Source of the DNA: Burkholderiales bacterium
GTDB lineage: Bacteria; Pseudomonadota; Gammaproteobacteria; Burkholderiales; JAEUOS01
Reading direction: 5' to 3'
Length of the DNA stretch: 64,000 nt
Assembly: GCA_016790635.1 (NCBI GenBank)
Contig: JAEUOR010000074.1
Span: 186,001-250,000 of the forward strand
The notes under the pieces are model-generated. The model was not told where the DNA came from, ran no database searches, and saw only the letters and a program-made list of their open reading frames with translations. The translations under genes and the position numbers were made by a program. Position 1 is the stretch's first letter, and each line of letters starts with the position of its first letter. Below are positions 42,007 through 51,464 of this stretch, one piece after another.

Positions 42007-43053
42007 ATGGACGATCCGCATAAACTCCTGTCTGCTATCGCACCGCCGGCCTCCGGGAACCTCGTCTTGCTCAATCGTCGCCGTTTCATCCAGGTCTTGG
42101 CGTCCGGCGCGTCTGCGCCGGCGTTGCCGGCGCTATCCCAGTCGACCGGGCGTGTCTATCGTGTGGGATGGCTCGCCGGTTCCAGCGAAATGCTCAAGGA
42201 GCCGCAAGCGCTGGCGTTCGAGCAGCGCTTGCGCGAGCTCGGGTTTGTCGAGGGACGCAACCTCGCCATCGAACGTCGCCATATCAGCGGTCGCCTCGAG
42301 GAACTTCCCGCGGCAGCTGCCGAGCTCGCCAAACTCAATTGCGATGCCCTTTTCTGCAGCGGCGCCGAAGCCTATCTGACCGCGCTCACAAAAGCCAGCC
42401 GCAACACGCCGATCGTCGTGGTGGCGGTCGACTTCGATCCGGTCGCCACCGGCTACGTCGCAAGCCTGGCGCGGCCGGGTGGCCGCGTCACGGGCATCAC
42501 GGCGATCCAGTCCGAGCTGCCCGCGAAGCGGCTCGAGATCCTGGGTGAATTGCTGCCGCGCATGACCCGGGTGGCGGCCCTCAACAATGAACAGACGGCG
42601 GCGCAACTTGAGGTGGTGCAAAGCGCCGCAAAACGTCTGGGCTTGACGGTGCATGTGGCGGACCTGAAGCGGCCGCCATTCGACTACGCGGCGGCGTTCG
42701 CAGGGATAGTGCGCGCCAAGGCCGAGGCTCTCATCGTGCTCGGCTCGGGTCTCTGGGTTCCCGCGCGGCCGCAAATCATCCGCCACGCGCTTGATGCACG
42801 CTTGCCAACCATGTTCCACCAGGCTCAATGGGTCGAGTCCGGCGGTCTCATGTCCTACGGTTTCAACTTCCCCTCGATGTGGCGCCGGGGAGCGGAAATG
42901 CTGGTCAATATCCTGCGTGGCGCCGCACCCGCCACCACGCCCATGGAACAGCCGACCACCTTTGAGATGGTCATCAATGCCAAGTTGGTCAAGGCGCTCG
43001 GCATCAAGGTTCCCCCGACGATCCTGGCGCGCGCCGATCGGGTGGTCGAGTAG
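42007..43053 (+). CDS. ABC transporter substrate-binding protein (PF04392 type)
   Basis: 348 aa from the ATG at 42007 (a GTG at 42001 is also in frame). The N-terminus has a Tat-like signal (RRRFIQVLASG). The body has the family pattern YRVGWLAGSS, FEQRLRELGFVEGRNL, DFDPVATGYVASLARPGGRVTG and AKRLEIL. Such proteins are common in Burkholderiales, often without a linked permease, as here. It is 55 bases after the alcohol dehydrogenase gene. The ligand is unknown. Confidence 0.85.
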   Translation: MDDPHKLLSAIAPPASGNLVLLNRRRFIQVLASGASAPALPALSQSTGRVYRVGWLAGSSEMLKEPQALAFEQRLRELGFVEGRNLAIERRHISGRLEELPAAAAELAKLNCDALFCSGAEAYLTALTKASRNTPIVVVAVDFDPVATGYVASLARPGGRVTGITAIQSELPAKRLEILGELLPRMTRVAALNNEQTAAQLEVVQSAAKRLGLTVHVADLKRPPFDYAAAFAGIVRAKAEALIVLGSGLWVPARPQIIRHALDARLPTMFHQAQWVESGGLMSYGFNFPSMWRRGAEMLVNILRGAAPATTPMEQPTTFEMVINAKLVKALGIKVPPTILARADRVVE

Positions 43054-43246
43054 GTAGCAATACTTCCGCGCCGCGGCGTGGACCTCTTCGGACGGCACAA
43101 GCCGCGCCCTGCCTGCCCGAACGTGAGCAACTCGTTACCTGCGTACCGCCGAAGGCGGCGCGGCTGCGGTGATTCAGTGTTCTACCAGCATGGCGCCGCA
43201 CGGAAACTGAAATCACGTGCGACCACTGACACACCACCGCCCGCGC

Positions 43247-44365
43247 TCATCCCAGCGAGGCCAGCCTCGCCAGATGATGATCCGCATCGCCAAAACGTTG
43301 CGCGATGTTGGTCAGCCGACGGAAGGTATGCGAGACCTTCATTTCCTCGGTCATCCCCATCCCGCCGTGCAGTTGCACCGACTCCTGGCTGACATGCCGG
43401 GCGGCGTCGGCGATGCGCACCTTGGCCATGGAAGCGGCGCGCATGCGTTCCTTCGGGTCGGTGGCCTGGTCGACGCGGCAGGCGGCCAGGACGGCCATGG
43501 AGCGCGCCTGCTCGCAGGAAATCACCATGTCGACCATGCGGTGCTGCAGGACCTGGAACGCGCCGATGGGCATGCCGAACTGCTTGCGCGTCTTCAGGTA
43601 CTCGAGGGTCGCGTCGCAGGCGTACTTCATCGCGCCGACGGCGTCCGCGCATAACAGCGCGGTGGCAAAGTCGAGCGCCTCGTCGATGGCCTCCTGGGCG
43701 CCGCCTTCGCTGCCCAGCAGGGCGTCGGCGCCGACTTTCACGCCGGCGAATTTGATGTCGCCGGCACGCGCGCCGTCGACGGTGCGATAGGCGTTGATGC
43801 TGACCCCGGGCGCACCGCGCTCGACCACGAAGAGGCCTGCGCCCTTGTCGGTTGCCGCCGAGACGACCAGGGAGGTCGCCAGCGGCGCCCCGACGACCAC
43901 GACCTTCTCGCCGTCGAGCTTCCAGCCGGCGCCGTCGCGGACCGCGCGGACCGCCTTGGGCGCGCTGGCATAACGACGACCACGCTCGAGGTACGCAAAG
44001 CTCATGACGGCGGTGCCGTCGATCACGCCCGGCAGGACCGCGGCCTTTTGCGCGTCGCTGCCGGTCCTGGCGACGAGGCGCCCGGCGAGCCCGAGGGTGT
44101 CAATCAAGGGTTCGACGACCAGGGCCTCACCGCAGGCCTCCATCGCGGCCATCAGGTCGACCGCGCCGCCGCCGAAGCCGCCGTCGGACTCGGCGAACGG
44201 GATCGCAGTGACGCCCAGTTCGGCGAAGGTCGCCCAGGCCTTGGCGTCGACCCCGGCCGACGAGCCGATGGCGGCCTTGCGCGCTTCGAAGTCGTATTCA
44301 TTGGCGAGGAACTTGGCAAGCGAGTCGGAGAGCTGCTGCTGCTCTTCGGTGATTTCAAAATCCAT
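43247..44365 (-). CDS. Acyl-CoA dehydrogenase, small-subunit type (PimD-like)
   Basis: 372 aa. MDFEITEEQQQLSDSLAKFLA, then a short core with LDGEKVVVVGAP and a C-terminal RTRKQFGMPIGAFQ-type helix (TRKQFGMPIGAFQVLQHRMVD). The usual WTxxG active-site loop is short and the C-terminal EGTNE motif is missing, as in the second chain of heteromeric dehydrogenases such as PimC/PimD or mycobacterial FadE pairs. The large chain is encoded immediately upstream, 16 bases away. Confidence 0.83.
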   Translation of the reverse strand: MDFEITEEQQQLSDSLAKFLANEYDFEARKAAIGSSAGVDAKAWATFAELGVTAIPFAESDGGFGGGAVDLMAAMEACGEALVVEPLIDTLGLAGRLVARTGSDAQKAAVLPGVIDGTAVMSFAYLERGRRYASAPKAVRAVRDGAGWKLDGEKVVVVGAPLATSLVVSAATDKGAGLFVVERGAPGVSINAYRTVDGARAGDIKFAGVKVGADALLGSEGGAQEAIDEALDFATALLCADAVGAMKYACDATLEYLKTRKQFGMPIGAFQVLQHRMVDMVISCEQARSMAVLAACRVDQATDPKERMRAASMAKVRIADAARHVSQESVQLHGGMGMTEEMKVSHTFRRLTNIAQRFGDADHHLARLASLG

Positions 44366-44381
44366 GACGTGATCCTTTTTT

Positions 44382-45563
44382 CTAGAGGCCCAGCGTCATC
44401 TTGGCGATGATGTTGCGCTGGATCTCGTTGGAACCTGCGTAGATGCTGGTCTTGCGATAGTTGAAGTAGCGCGGCGAGTAGCGCGAAACCACCGGGTCGA
44501 CGGCGCCGCCGTCCACGCCCGCAAAGGGCTGCGCCTGCGGGCCGACGGCCTGCATCATGAGTTCGGTGATGGCCTGCTGTATCTCGGTGCCGCGGATCTT
44601 GAGCATCGACACGTCCGCTCCCGGCGGTACGCCGGTCTTGCGCATCTTGTCCAGGAAGCGCATGGCGGTCAGCTCCAGCGCGGTGAGCTCGATCTCGACG
44701 CGCGTGACCCGGTCGCGAAAACGCGCGTCGTCCATGAGGGAGCCGCCGTCGCGCTCTTCGCGCGCCGCGACAGCCTTGAGCGAGGCGAGCTCGCGGCGCG
44801 ATGCGCCGACGCTGGCGCTGCCCATGCGCTCATGGCCGAGCAGGTACTTTGCAACCGACCAGCCCTTGTTTTCCTCGTAGACCAGGTTGGACACCGGCAC
44901 CTTGACGTCGTCGAAAAAGATCTCGTTGACTTCGTGGCCGCCGTCCATGAGGATCAGCGGACGCACGGTGATGCCCGGGGTCTTCATGTCCATCAGCAGG
45001 AAGCTGATGCCCTCCTGGCGCTTCTCGACGGTCGGGTCGGTACGCACGAGGCAGAAGATCCAGTCGCCGTAGTGGCCCAGCGTGGTCCAGATCTTCTGGC
45101 CGTTGACGACGTAGTGGTCGCCGCGGCGCACCGCGCTGGTCTTCAGTGCCGCCAGGTCGGAGCCCGCACCGGGTTCCGAATAGCCCTGCACCCAGAAGTC
45201 CTCGCCATCGCGGATGCGCGGCAGGAAGCGCTCCTTCTGCGCCGGCGTGCCGAACTTGAACAGCACCGAGGCGCACATGACCGGGCCGAAGGGCGGCAGC
45301 ATCGGCGCTCCGGCCAGGCCGAACTCCTCTTCATACAGATAGCGCTGGGTGATGTTCCAGCCCGTGCCGCCCCACTCCTTCGGCCAGTGCGGGACCGACC
45401 AGCCGCGCGCGGCCAGGATCTTGTGCCAGCGGATGTAGTCCTCGCGCGAAAGATGGCGGTAGGTGGTGACCTTGTCGCGGATATCGGCGGGCAGGTTGGC
45501 ATTGAGCCAGGCGCGCACGTCATCGCGAAAGGCGAGCTCTTCGGTCGAGTAGGTGAGGTCCAT
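44382..45563 (-). CDS. Acyl-CoA dehydrogenase, large-subunit type (PimC-like)
   Basis: 393 aa from the ATG at 45563. WAR: HWPKEWGGTGWNITQRYLYEEE, QGYSEPGAGSDLAALKTSA and VNGQKIWTTLGHYGDWIF are the family's flavin and substrate loops; the C-terminal motif is YAGSNEIQRNII, with Ala where Glu is usual, so the base may come from another helix. It pairs with the 43247 product. The group acts on dicarboxyl- or ring-bearing acyl-CoAs (pimeloyl-CoA, steroid side chains) in known cases. Confidence 0.87.
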   Translation of the reverse strand: MDLTYSTEELAFRDDVRAWLNANLPADIRDKVTTYRHLSREDYIRWHKILAARGWSVPHWPKEWGGTGWNITQRYLYEEEFGLAGAPMLPPFGPVMCASVLFKFGTPAQKERFLPRIRDGEDFWVQGYSEPGAGSDLAALKTSAVRRGDHYVVNGQKIWTTLGHYGDWIFCLVRTDPTVEKRQEGISFLLMDMKTPGITVRPLILMDGGHEVNEIFFDDVKVPVSNLVYEENKGWSVAKYLLGHERMGSASVGASRRELASLKAVAAREERDGGSLMDDARFRDRVTRVEIELTALELTAMRFLDKMRKTGVPPGADVSMLKIRGTEIQQAITELMMQAVGPQAQPFAGVDGGAVDPVVSRYSPRYFNYRKTSIYAGSNEIQRNIIAKMTLGL

Positions 45564-45646
45564 TGCTTGTCCTGATGGTTCGCGGCATCTCCGCCGAGCG
45601 CGTACTCTACAAGAGCCAACGTTGCCGGTGGCTCGGGTTCCCTGGC

Positions 45647-45676
45647 TTGACCCTGCCGCCACGCGAGGGCTAGAAT
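45647..45676 (+). promoter_or_regulatory. Sigma-70 promoter of the polysaccharide deacetylase gene
   Basis: -35 TTGACC (45647-45652), an 18-base spacer and -10 TAGAAT (45671-45676), about 90 bases before the ATG at 45767. A 10-base palindrome TGTCCGGACA follows at 45678-45687, near the expected start of transcription. Confidence 0.6.
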
Positions 45677-45766
45677 TTGTCCGGACATCTTTTCAGCCGC
45701 CGGTTTCGCGGCTGTGCCTGGCAATCTCGCGTCGCGCCACTACCCTTCACCCTCACCGCCCTGCAA

Positions 45767-46642
45767 ATGAGCAACCCTTCCTGGACCTGGCCCGACGGTG
45801 CCCGCCTGGCGCTGTCGGTGGTCGTCAACGTCGAAGAGGGCGCCGAGGCATCGATCGCGCGCGGCGACCGCGGGCCTGAACCGGTCGACGAACTGGGCAT
45901 CATGCTCAAGCGCCCGGTGCGCAACTACGGCAACGAGAGCAACTACCAGTACGGCATCAAGGCCGGCGCGCCGCGCGTCATGAAGCTCCTGGACAAGCAC
46001 GGCGTGCGCGCCACCTTCACCGCCGCCGCGGTGGCCCTGGAGGCCGCGCCGGACCTGACGCGGGCGATCGTCGCCGGCGGGCACGAGGTGTGCTCGCACG
46101 GCTACCGCTGGGTGCACCAGTACCACATGGACGAAGCGGCCGAACGCGACTTCATCCGCAAGGCCGTTGCCTCGATCAAGGCCACCACCGGCGCCGCACC
46201 GGCCGGCTGGCTGTCGCGCTACCTCTTCACGGCCAACACCCGTCGCCTCCTGCTCGAGGAGGGCTTCACGTACCACATGGACGATTTCTCGGACGATCAG
46301 CCGTTCTGGGACTCAGTCGAGACGGCGCAGGGCAGGAAGCCGATGGTCATCGTCCCCTACGCGCTGGATTCCAACGACATGAAGTTCTGGACCGACCCGG
46401 CGCTCTCGCCCGATGCCTGGCTCAAGTACGCGATCGACTCCTTCGAGTGGCTGTATGAAGAAGGCCGCGACGCGCCGCGCATGATGTCCTTTGGCGTGCA
46501 CCTGCGCATCGTCGGCAGGCCGGGTCGCATCGGCGCATTCGACCGCTTCCTGGCCCATGTGAGCGCACGGCCCGGCGTCTGGATCACCACGCGCAAGGCG
46601 ATCGCAGAACATTTCGCCAGGCAGGTTCCCGCGCCGGCCTGA
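45767..46642 (+). CDS. Polysaccharide deacetylase family protein, PuuE-like
   Basis: 291 aa, cytoplasmic. It has a NodB-type barrel with VVVNVEEGAEASIARGD at the first strand, VRATFTAAAVALE, and SHGYRW at the metal-histidine strand, the pattern of the PuuE/allantoinase-like branch rather than chitin deacetylases. Such proteins hydrolyse cyclic amides or N-acyl groups in small molecules; the exact substrate is unknown. I start at 45767; the upstream in-frame ATG at 45677 sits on the promoter. Confidence 0.8.
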   Translation: MSNPSWTWPDGARLALSVVVNVEEGAEASIARGDRGPEPVDELGIMLKRPVRNYGNESNYQYGIKAGAPRVMKLLDKHGVRATFTAAAVALEAAPDLTRAIVAGGHEVCSHGYRWVHQYHMDEAAERDFIRKAVASIKATTGAAPAGWLSRYLFTANTRRLLLEEGFTYHMDDFSDDQPFWDSVETAQGRKPMVIVPYALDSNDMKFWTDPALSPDAWLKYAIDSFEWLYEEGRDAPRMMSFGVHLRIVGRPGRIGAFDRFLAHVSARPGVWITTRKAIAEHFARQVPAPA

Positions 46643-46672
46643 CGGCGCACCTACCACCGGCCTGACGGCGCA
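46634..46672. repeat. Exact 16-base direct repeat across the deacetylase stop codon
   Basis: CCGGCCTGACGGCGCA at 46634-46649 and again at 46657-46672, period 23. The first copy contains the TGA stop of the deacetylase gene. It looks like a local tandem duplication; no role is evident. Confidence 0.6.
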
Positions 46673-46695
46673 ACCCCCATTTTTCGGAGCAAGCA

Positions 46696-47874
46696 ATGAC
46701 GGTACCTACCCCCGCGCGCGTCGTACGCGAAACCGACCCCGAGGTCGAAGCCGCCCTCCTGGAACAGATCGACCGCTGGCTCAGGAAGGATGTCGAACCG
46801 CACGTCATGAAGATGGAGCATGACGACATCTACCCGCATGACATGGTCGCGCAGATGAAGGCCTTCGGCCTTTTCGGCGCGGTCATCGACCCGCAGTACG
46901 GCGGCATGGGCCTCTCCGCCTCGACCTATGCGCGCATCGTCACGCGCATTTCGGAGGTGTGGATGTCGCTGACCGGCATCTTCAACTCCCACCTGATGAT
47001 GGCGACCTTAGTCGAGAAGTACGGCAACGACGAGCAGAAGCAGCGCCTCCTGCCGCGCATGGTCACCGGCGAGCTGCGCGGCGGACTCGGATTGACCGAA
47101 CCGGATGCCGGCACCGACCTGTCGGCGCTGAAACTCAAGGCCGAGCGCCAGGGCGACCACTACGTCGTCAACGGCACCAAGACCTGGATCTCCAATGGCA
47201 TCGAGGGCAGCGCCTTCGCGGTGCTGGCGCGCACCTCGGCCAGCGCGGACAACCCGCGCCGCGGCCTGTCGATGTTCATCATGGAGAAGGGCCCCGGATT
47301 CAGGCACTCGAAAAAACTGGAGAAACTCGGCTACAAGGGAATCGATTCGGCAGAACTGGTGTTCGAGAACTACCGCGTGCCGGCGGCCAACCGCCTGTCC
47401 GACGAGGGCCATGGCTTCTATCTTGCCGCCGGCGGGCTGGAACTGGGGCGCATCAACGTCGCTGCGCGCGGTGTTGGCATCGCCAATGCGGCGCTCAAGG
47501 AATCGGTCAAGTATTCGCAGATGCGCAAGACCTTCGGCAAGCCGATCTGCGAGCATCAGGCCATCCAGTTGAAGCTGGGCGAGATGGCCACCCGCTGCGA
47601 AGCCGCAAGGCTCCTGGTCGAGCAGGCCGCCCGCGCCTACGACCGCGGCCAGCGCTGCGACATGGAGGCCGGCATGGCCAAGTACTTCGCTTCCGAATCG
47701 GCGGTCGAGAACGCGCTGGAGTCCATGCGCATCCACGGCGGCTACGGCTATTCGACCGAGTTCCCGGTCGAGCGACTGCTGCGCGACGCCCCGCTCATGT
47801 GCATCGGCGAAGGCACCAACGAAATGCAGCGCATCATCATCGCGCGCCAGCTGATCGAGCGTAACCGCATCTGA
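46696..47874 (+). CDS. Acyl-CoA dehydrogenase
   Basis: 392 aa, with a complete family set: GLTEPDAGTDLSALK, VVNGTKTWISNG, MRKTFGKPICEHQAIQ and the catalytic GEGTNEMQR near the C-terminus, Glu retained. Medium- or short-chain type. A GGAGC ribosome site precedes the ATG. The CoA-transferase gene follows 56 bases later, so it may begin a plus-strand operon that continues to about 55838. Confidence 0.9.
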   Translation: MTVPTPARVVRETDPEVEAALLEQIDRWLRKDVEPHVMKMEHDDIYPHDMVAQMKAFGLFGAVIDPQYGGMGLSASTYARIVTRISEVWMSLTGIFNSHLMMATLVEKYGNDEQKQRLLPRMVTGELRGGLGLTEPDAGTDLSALKLKAERQGDHYVVNGTKTWISNGIEGSAFAVLARTSASADNPRRGLSMFIMEKGPGFRHSKKLEKLGYKGIDSAELVFENYRVPAANRLSDEGHGFYLAAGGLELGRINVAARGVGIANAALKESVKYSQMRKTFGKPICEHQAIQLKLGEMATRCEAARLLVEQAARAYDRGQRCDMEAGMAKYFASESAVENALESMRIHGGYGYSTEFPVERLLRDAPLMCIGEGTNEMQRIIIARQLIERNRI

Positions 47875-47930
47875 CTCGCCCGCTTCGGCGCACTCCCGTT
47901 CCGCTCACGAACAACCTGTCGGTCAAGGCA

Positions 47931-49088
47931 ATGAAACTCGCAGGCGTCAAGGTCGTCGAACTTTCGCAATTCCTGCCCGGTCCGCACCTGACCATGATGA
48001 TGGCCGATCATGGCGCCGAGGTCATCAAGGTCGAGCCCTTTTCCGGCGAGCCTGCGCGCGAACTGGGCCTCTTCGAAGGCGGGCAGTCGGTGTGGTACCG
48101 CAACACGCACCGCGGCAAGAAGAGCCTCCGGCTCAATCTCAAGGACGCGCGCGGACGGGACATCCTCCTGCGCCTGTGTGAAAACGCCGATGTGCTCGTC
48201 GAATCGTTTCGCCCGGGCGTGGTCGACCGCCTCGGCATCGGCTACGACGCCGTGGCCGCGCGCGCGCCGCAGATCATCTACGCCTCGCTGTCCGCATTCG
48301 GCCAGAAGGGTCGTTATCGCGACCGGCCGGCGCACGACATGGCCATGCAGGCCATGGCCGGCCTCCTGGACTTCAACCGCGGCCGCGACGGCAAGCCCGC
48401 CAACCCCGCGATTCCTGCAGCCGACCTGACCGGTTCCTTGATGGCCTTGTCCGGCATCCTCATGGCCCTGTTGCGGCAACGCCAGACCGGCCGCGGCGAC
48501 TACCTGGACATCTCCATGCACGACTGCCTGCTGGCGTGGACGCCCAACGTCGCCGGCCCGGTGTTCGCGGAAAACCGCGACCATGTGGTCACGCATGCGC
48601 GCAACTGGGGCGGCGCGGCCTTCTACATGATCTACGACACCGCCGACGGCAAGGAAGTCGTGCTGGCCGGCATCGAGCACAAGTTCTGCGAGAACTTTCT
48701 CAACAAGGCCGGCCGGCCCGACTTGATCCCCTTGACCCACGAGCCGCCCGGGCCGGTGCAGGAGCCGGTCAAGGCCTTCCTGCGCGAATGGTTCGGCGCA
48801 CGGACGCAGGCGCAGGCACTGGAGTGGCTGGCGGACGTCGATGTCTGCTATGCACCGCTGCGCACCCTGAAGCAAAGCATGGATGACCCGAACACGAGCG
48901 AGCGCGGCATGTTGCTCAAGGACCCCCAGGGCAACCATCACCTGGGCGTGCCGATCAAGTTTCGCCACGAGCCGGCCGCACCGCGTCTGCGCGCGCCGGA
49001 ATTGGGCGAGCATGCGCTGGAGGTATTGCAGGGTATCGGCATCGCCGCCGAGGAGGCACGGCAACTCGCCGCCGCTGGTGTCGTGTAG
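47931..49088 (+). CDS. CaiB/BaiF (type III) CoA-transferase
   Basis: 385 aa. VKVVELSQFLPGPHLTMMMADHGAEVIKVEP is the diagnostic start; the catalytic aspartate is at D198 in ISMHDCL. It moves CoA from one acid thioester to another through an Asp-anhydride. It lies between the acyl-CoA dehydrogenase and a type I-like CoA-transferase gene, 10 bases upstream of the latter. Confidence 0.92.
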   Translation: MKLAGVKVVELSQFLPGPHLTMMMADHGAEVIKVEPFSGEPARELGLFEGGQSVWYRNTHRGKKSLRLNLKDARGRDILLRLCENADVLVESFRPGVVDRLGIGYDAVAARAPQIIYASLSAFGQKGRYRDRPAHDMAMQAMAGLLDFNRGRDGKPANPAIPAADLTGSLMALSGILMALLRQRQTGRGDYLDISMHDCLLAWTPNVAGPVFAENRDHVVTHARNWGGAAFYMIYDTADGKEVVLAGIEHKFCENFLNKAGRPDLIPLTHEPPGPVQEPVKAFLREWFGARTQAQALEWLADVDVCYAPLRTLKQSMDDPNTSERGMLLKDPQGNHHLGVPIKFRHEPAAPRLRAPELGEHALEVLQGIGIAAEEARQLAAAGVV

Positions 49089-49098
49089 TCTCGGCGCG

Positions 49099-50355
49099 AT
49101 GAAACCAGCTCCCCGCGCAATCGAACCCGCCGCGCTCGACCTTCGCGAATTCATCCGCGCCGGCGACCTGATCGTCGTCGCGCAAGGACCCGCGGAGCCG
49201 ACCACGCTCACGCGCGCGCTTCTTCGCCAGATCGAGAAGATCGGCCCGGTCACCGTCTTCCTGGGTGTAACCATGGCCGACACCTTCGGTCCGGATGCGC
49301 CGGCCGAACTGCGCTTCATGGCCTATGGCGGGGTCGGGCGCAACGCGGCGTTGGCGCGCGCCGGGCGTCTCACGGTCGTGCCCTGTCACTACTCGCAGTT
49401 GCCGGCTCTTTTCGCTTCCGGCGGACTCAAGGCCGACGTGGTGCTGTCGCACGCGGCGCGCCTGGCCGATGGCAGCAGCTTCACCCTCGGCGCCACCTTC
49501 GACGGCTATGTCAGCGCTGCGGCGCGCGGCGCACGCAGCGTGCTGCTGGAAGTCAGCCCGGCCAGTCCGCGCATCGCCGGGGGCGAACTCGATGCCGACA
49601 TCCGCATCGATGCAGTCATCCCCACGGACGCGCCGCTCGTCAGCGTGGGGCCGGCGGCGGCCGGCGCGGCCGAGATGCGCATCGCCACCCACGTGGCGGG
49701 GCTGGTGGAGGACGGTGCGACGCTGCAAATGGGCATCGGCGCGCTGCCGGACGCGATCCTCACCGCACTCAAGTCGCACCGGCGCTTGGGGATGCACTCC
49801 GGGCTCTTCACCGAGACGGCGATGGAATTGGTCGATGCCGGCGCGCTGGACAACTCGATGAAGCCTTTCGATACCGGCGTGTCGACCGTCGGCATGCTGG
49901 CTGGCAGCACGGACTTTTATCGGCGCATCGACGGCGACGCGCGCCTCTACCTGCGCCCTGCGACCGTGACGCACGGCATCACCACGCTGGCGCAATTGCC
50001 CAGGTTCACCAGCCTCAATTCAGCGATCGAGGTCGATCTGACCGGCCAGGTGAATGCAGAAGTCGCCGGCGGCGCCTACATCGGCGGGTTTGGCGGACAG
50101 CTGGATTTCGTGCGCGGCGCGGCGGCGTCGCCGGGCGGAATCTCGATCATCGCGCTCCCGTCGACGACACGCGGTGACAGCGTGAGCCGCATCGCACGCA
50201 CGCTCTCCGGACCGGTGACCACCCCCTCGGCGGATGTCGACTGCGTTGTCACCGAATGGGGCGTTGCGCGCCTGAAAGGCGTACCGTTCGACGAACGCAG
50301 GAAGCGCCTGGTGGCGATCGCCCACCCGAAGTTCAGGGACGAGTTGTCGCGCTGA
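49099..50355 (+). CDS. Acetyl-CoA hydrolase/transferase-family protein lacking the usual catalytic Glu
   Basis: 418 aa from the ATG at 49099. The fold resembles 4-hydroxybutyrate CoA-transferase: MGIGALPDAILTALKSH and GGAYIGGFGGQLDFVRGA. In that enzyme the catalytic Glu lies in a GIHTEM-type stretch (E238); here the equivalent reads GMHSGLF, with Gly at about residue 235. It may have another mechanism, or be a hydrolase. It starts 10 bases after the CaiB gene. Confidence 0.82.
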   Translation: MKPAPRAIEPAALDLREFIRAGDLIVVAQGPAEPTTLTRALLRQIEKIGPVTVFLGVTMADTFGPDAPAELRFMAYGGVGRNAALARAGRLTVVPCHYSQLPALFASGGLKADVVLSHAARLADGSSFTLGATFDGYVSAAARGARSVLLEVSPASPRIAGGELDADIRIDAVIPTDAPLVSVGPAAAGAAEMRIATHVAGLVEDGATLQMGIGALPDAILTALKSHRRLGMHSGLFTETAMELVDAGALDNSMKPFDTGVSTVGMLAGSTDFYRRIDGDARLYLRPATVTHGITTLAQLPRFTSLNSAIEVDLTGQVNAEVAGGAYIGGFGGQLDFVRGAAASPGGISIIALPSTTRGDSVSRIARTLSGPVTTPSADVDCVVTEWGVARLKGVPFDERRKRLVAIAHPKFRDELSR

Positions 50356-50382
50356 CGCGCCCTCTTCGAGGAGGCAGGAAGC

Positions 50383-51402
50383 ATGAAACCGCGCGGCGTG
50401 CACCTGGTTGGCAGCGTGCCTCTGGCCGATCGTGCCGCCGTGTTCGGCTGCGTCTGCGAACATCTGGGGGAACATATCAAGCGCCTCCCCGACGGCGAGA
50501 CCGGCACGCGCACCAACTGGATCGCCTGGCAGGGCGCGGTGTTCGAAGGCATGGACACGCTCGTCGCCGAGGAGGCGGCACAGGGTTACATACGTCGCCC
50601 CAGGTTCCGCATCCGGCCGGGCGTCGATCCGACGAGCATCGCTTTCCCGCCGCTGGGCTATGCGCGCGAGGCGCTCGCGTCCTACGCCGAATTCGCGCGC
50701 GGCAAGGCGGATGGCCGCATCCCCGCGCACATGAAGTTCCTGGTGTGTCTGCCGACACCCCTGGCGCCGCTGCACTCCTATGTGGCCGCCGAATCGATGG
50801 CCGCGCTGGAAGCGCCGTATGAGCGTGCGCTCCTGGCCGAACTGTCCGCCATCGTCGCAGCGATCCCCGCGCGCGAGTTGGCCATCCAGTGGGACACCGC
50901 GATCGAGTTCGCGATCCTCGAGGGCGTGATGCCGACCTTCTACGCGTCACCGGAAGAGGACATCCTCGCACGCCTGGTGCGCTGGGGCGACGCCGTGCCC
51001 GCCGCGGTCGAGATGGGATTTCACCTCTGCTACGGCGACTCCGGGCACAGGCATTTCAAGGAGCCCGACGATACCGGCAAGCTGGTCATGGTGGCCAACC
51101 ACCTGGCGACGAAGCTTGCGCGCCGGCTCGACTGGCTGCACCTGCCGGTGCCGCGCGCACGCGACGATGACGCCTACTACGCGCCTTTGGCCGGTTTGCA
51201 CCTCGCCAGCGAGACCGAGCTCTACCTGGGACTGGTGCACCGCACCGACGGCGCCACCGGGACGACAAGGCGCATCGCGGCCGCGTCACGTGTCGTGCCG
51301 CGCTTCGGCATCGCCGCCGAGTGCGGGCTGGGGCGGCGCGATCCGGCCACGATCGCGGCGTTTCTCGCGCTGCACGCCGCGCTGGCCGACCCGCGGGCCT
51401 GA
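50383..51402 (+). CDS. MetE-like (UROD/MetE fold) zinc protein, single domain
   Basis: 339 aa. [11 protein letters not shown] and [10 protein letters not shown] begin it; likely zinc ligands, by comparison with MetE, are H214 and C216 in FHLCYGD, C314 in AECGLG, and possibly E279 in SETELYLG. It is about the length of one MetE barrel, so it lacks the duplicated N-terminal half of methionine synthase. Relatives are thiol methyltransferases or uncharacterised. It is 27 bases after the CoA-transferase gene, among thioester genes. Confidence 0.8.
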   Translation: MKPRGVHLVGSVPLADRAAVFGCVCEHLGEHIKRLPDGETGTRTNWIAWQGAVFEGMDTLVAEEAAQGYIRRPRFRIRPGVDPTSIAFPPLGYAREALASYAEFARGKADGRIPAHMKFLVCLPTPLAPLHSYVAAESMAALEAPYERALLAELSAIVAAIPARELAIQWDTAIEFAILEGVMPTFYASPEEDILARLVRWGDAVPAAVEMGFHLCYGDSGHRHFKEPDDTGKLVMVANHLATKLARRLDWLHLPVPRARDDDAYYAPLAGLHLASETELYLGLVHRTDGATGTTRRIAAASRVVPRFGIAAECGLGRRDPATIAAFLALHAALADPRA

Positions 51403-51464
51403 TTCCGCCGGGCGGCGGGCTCGGCTACACTGCGACGCCCCGAGCACTCAATACCGAACCTGCC

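Noticed and set aside
43054-43246. Gap between convergent genes, searched for a bidirectional terminator
   Set aside because: Only a 5-bp CCGCC/GGCGG stem is visible at 43146-43158 with no T tract.
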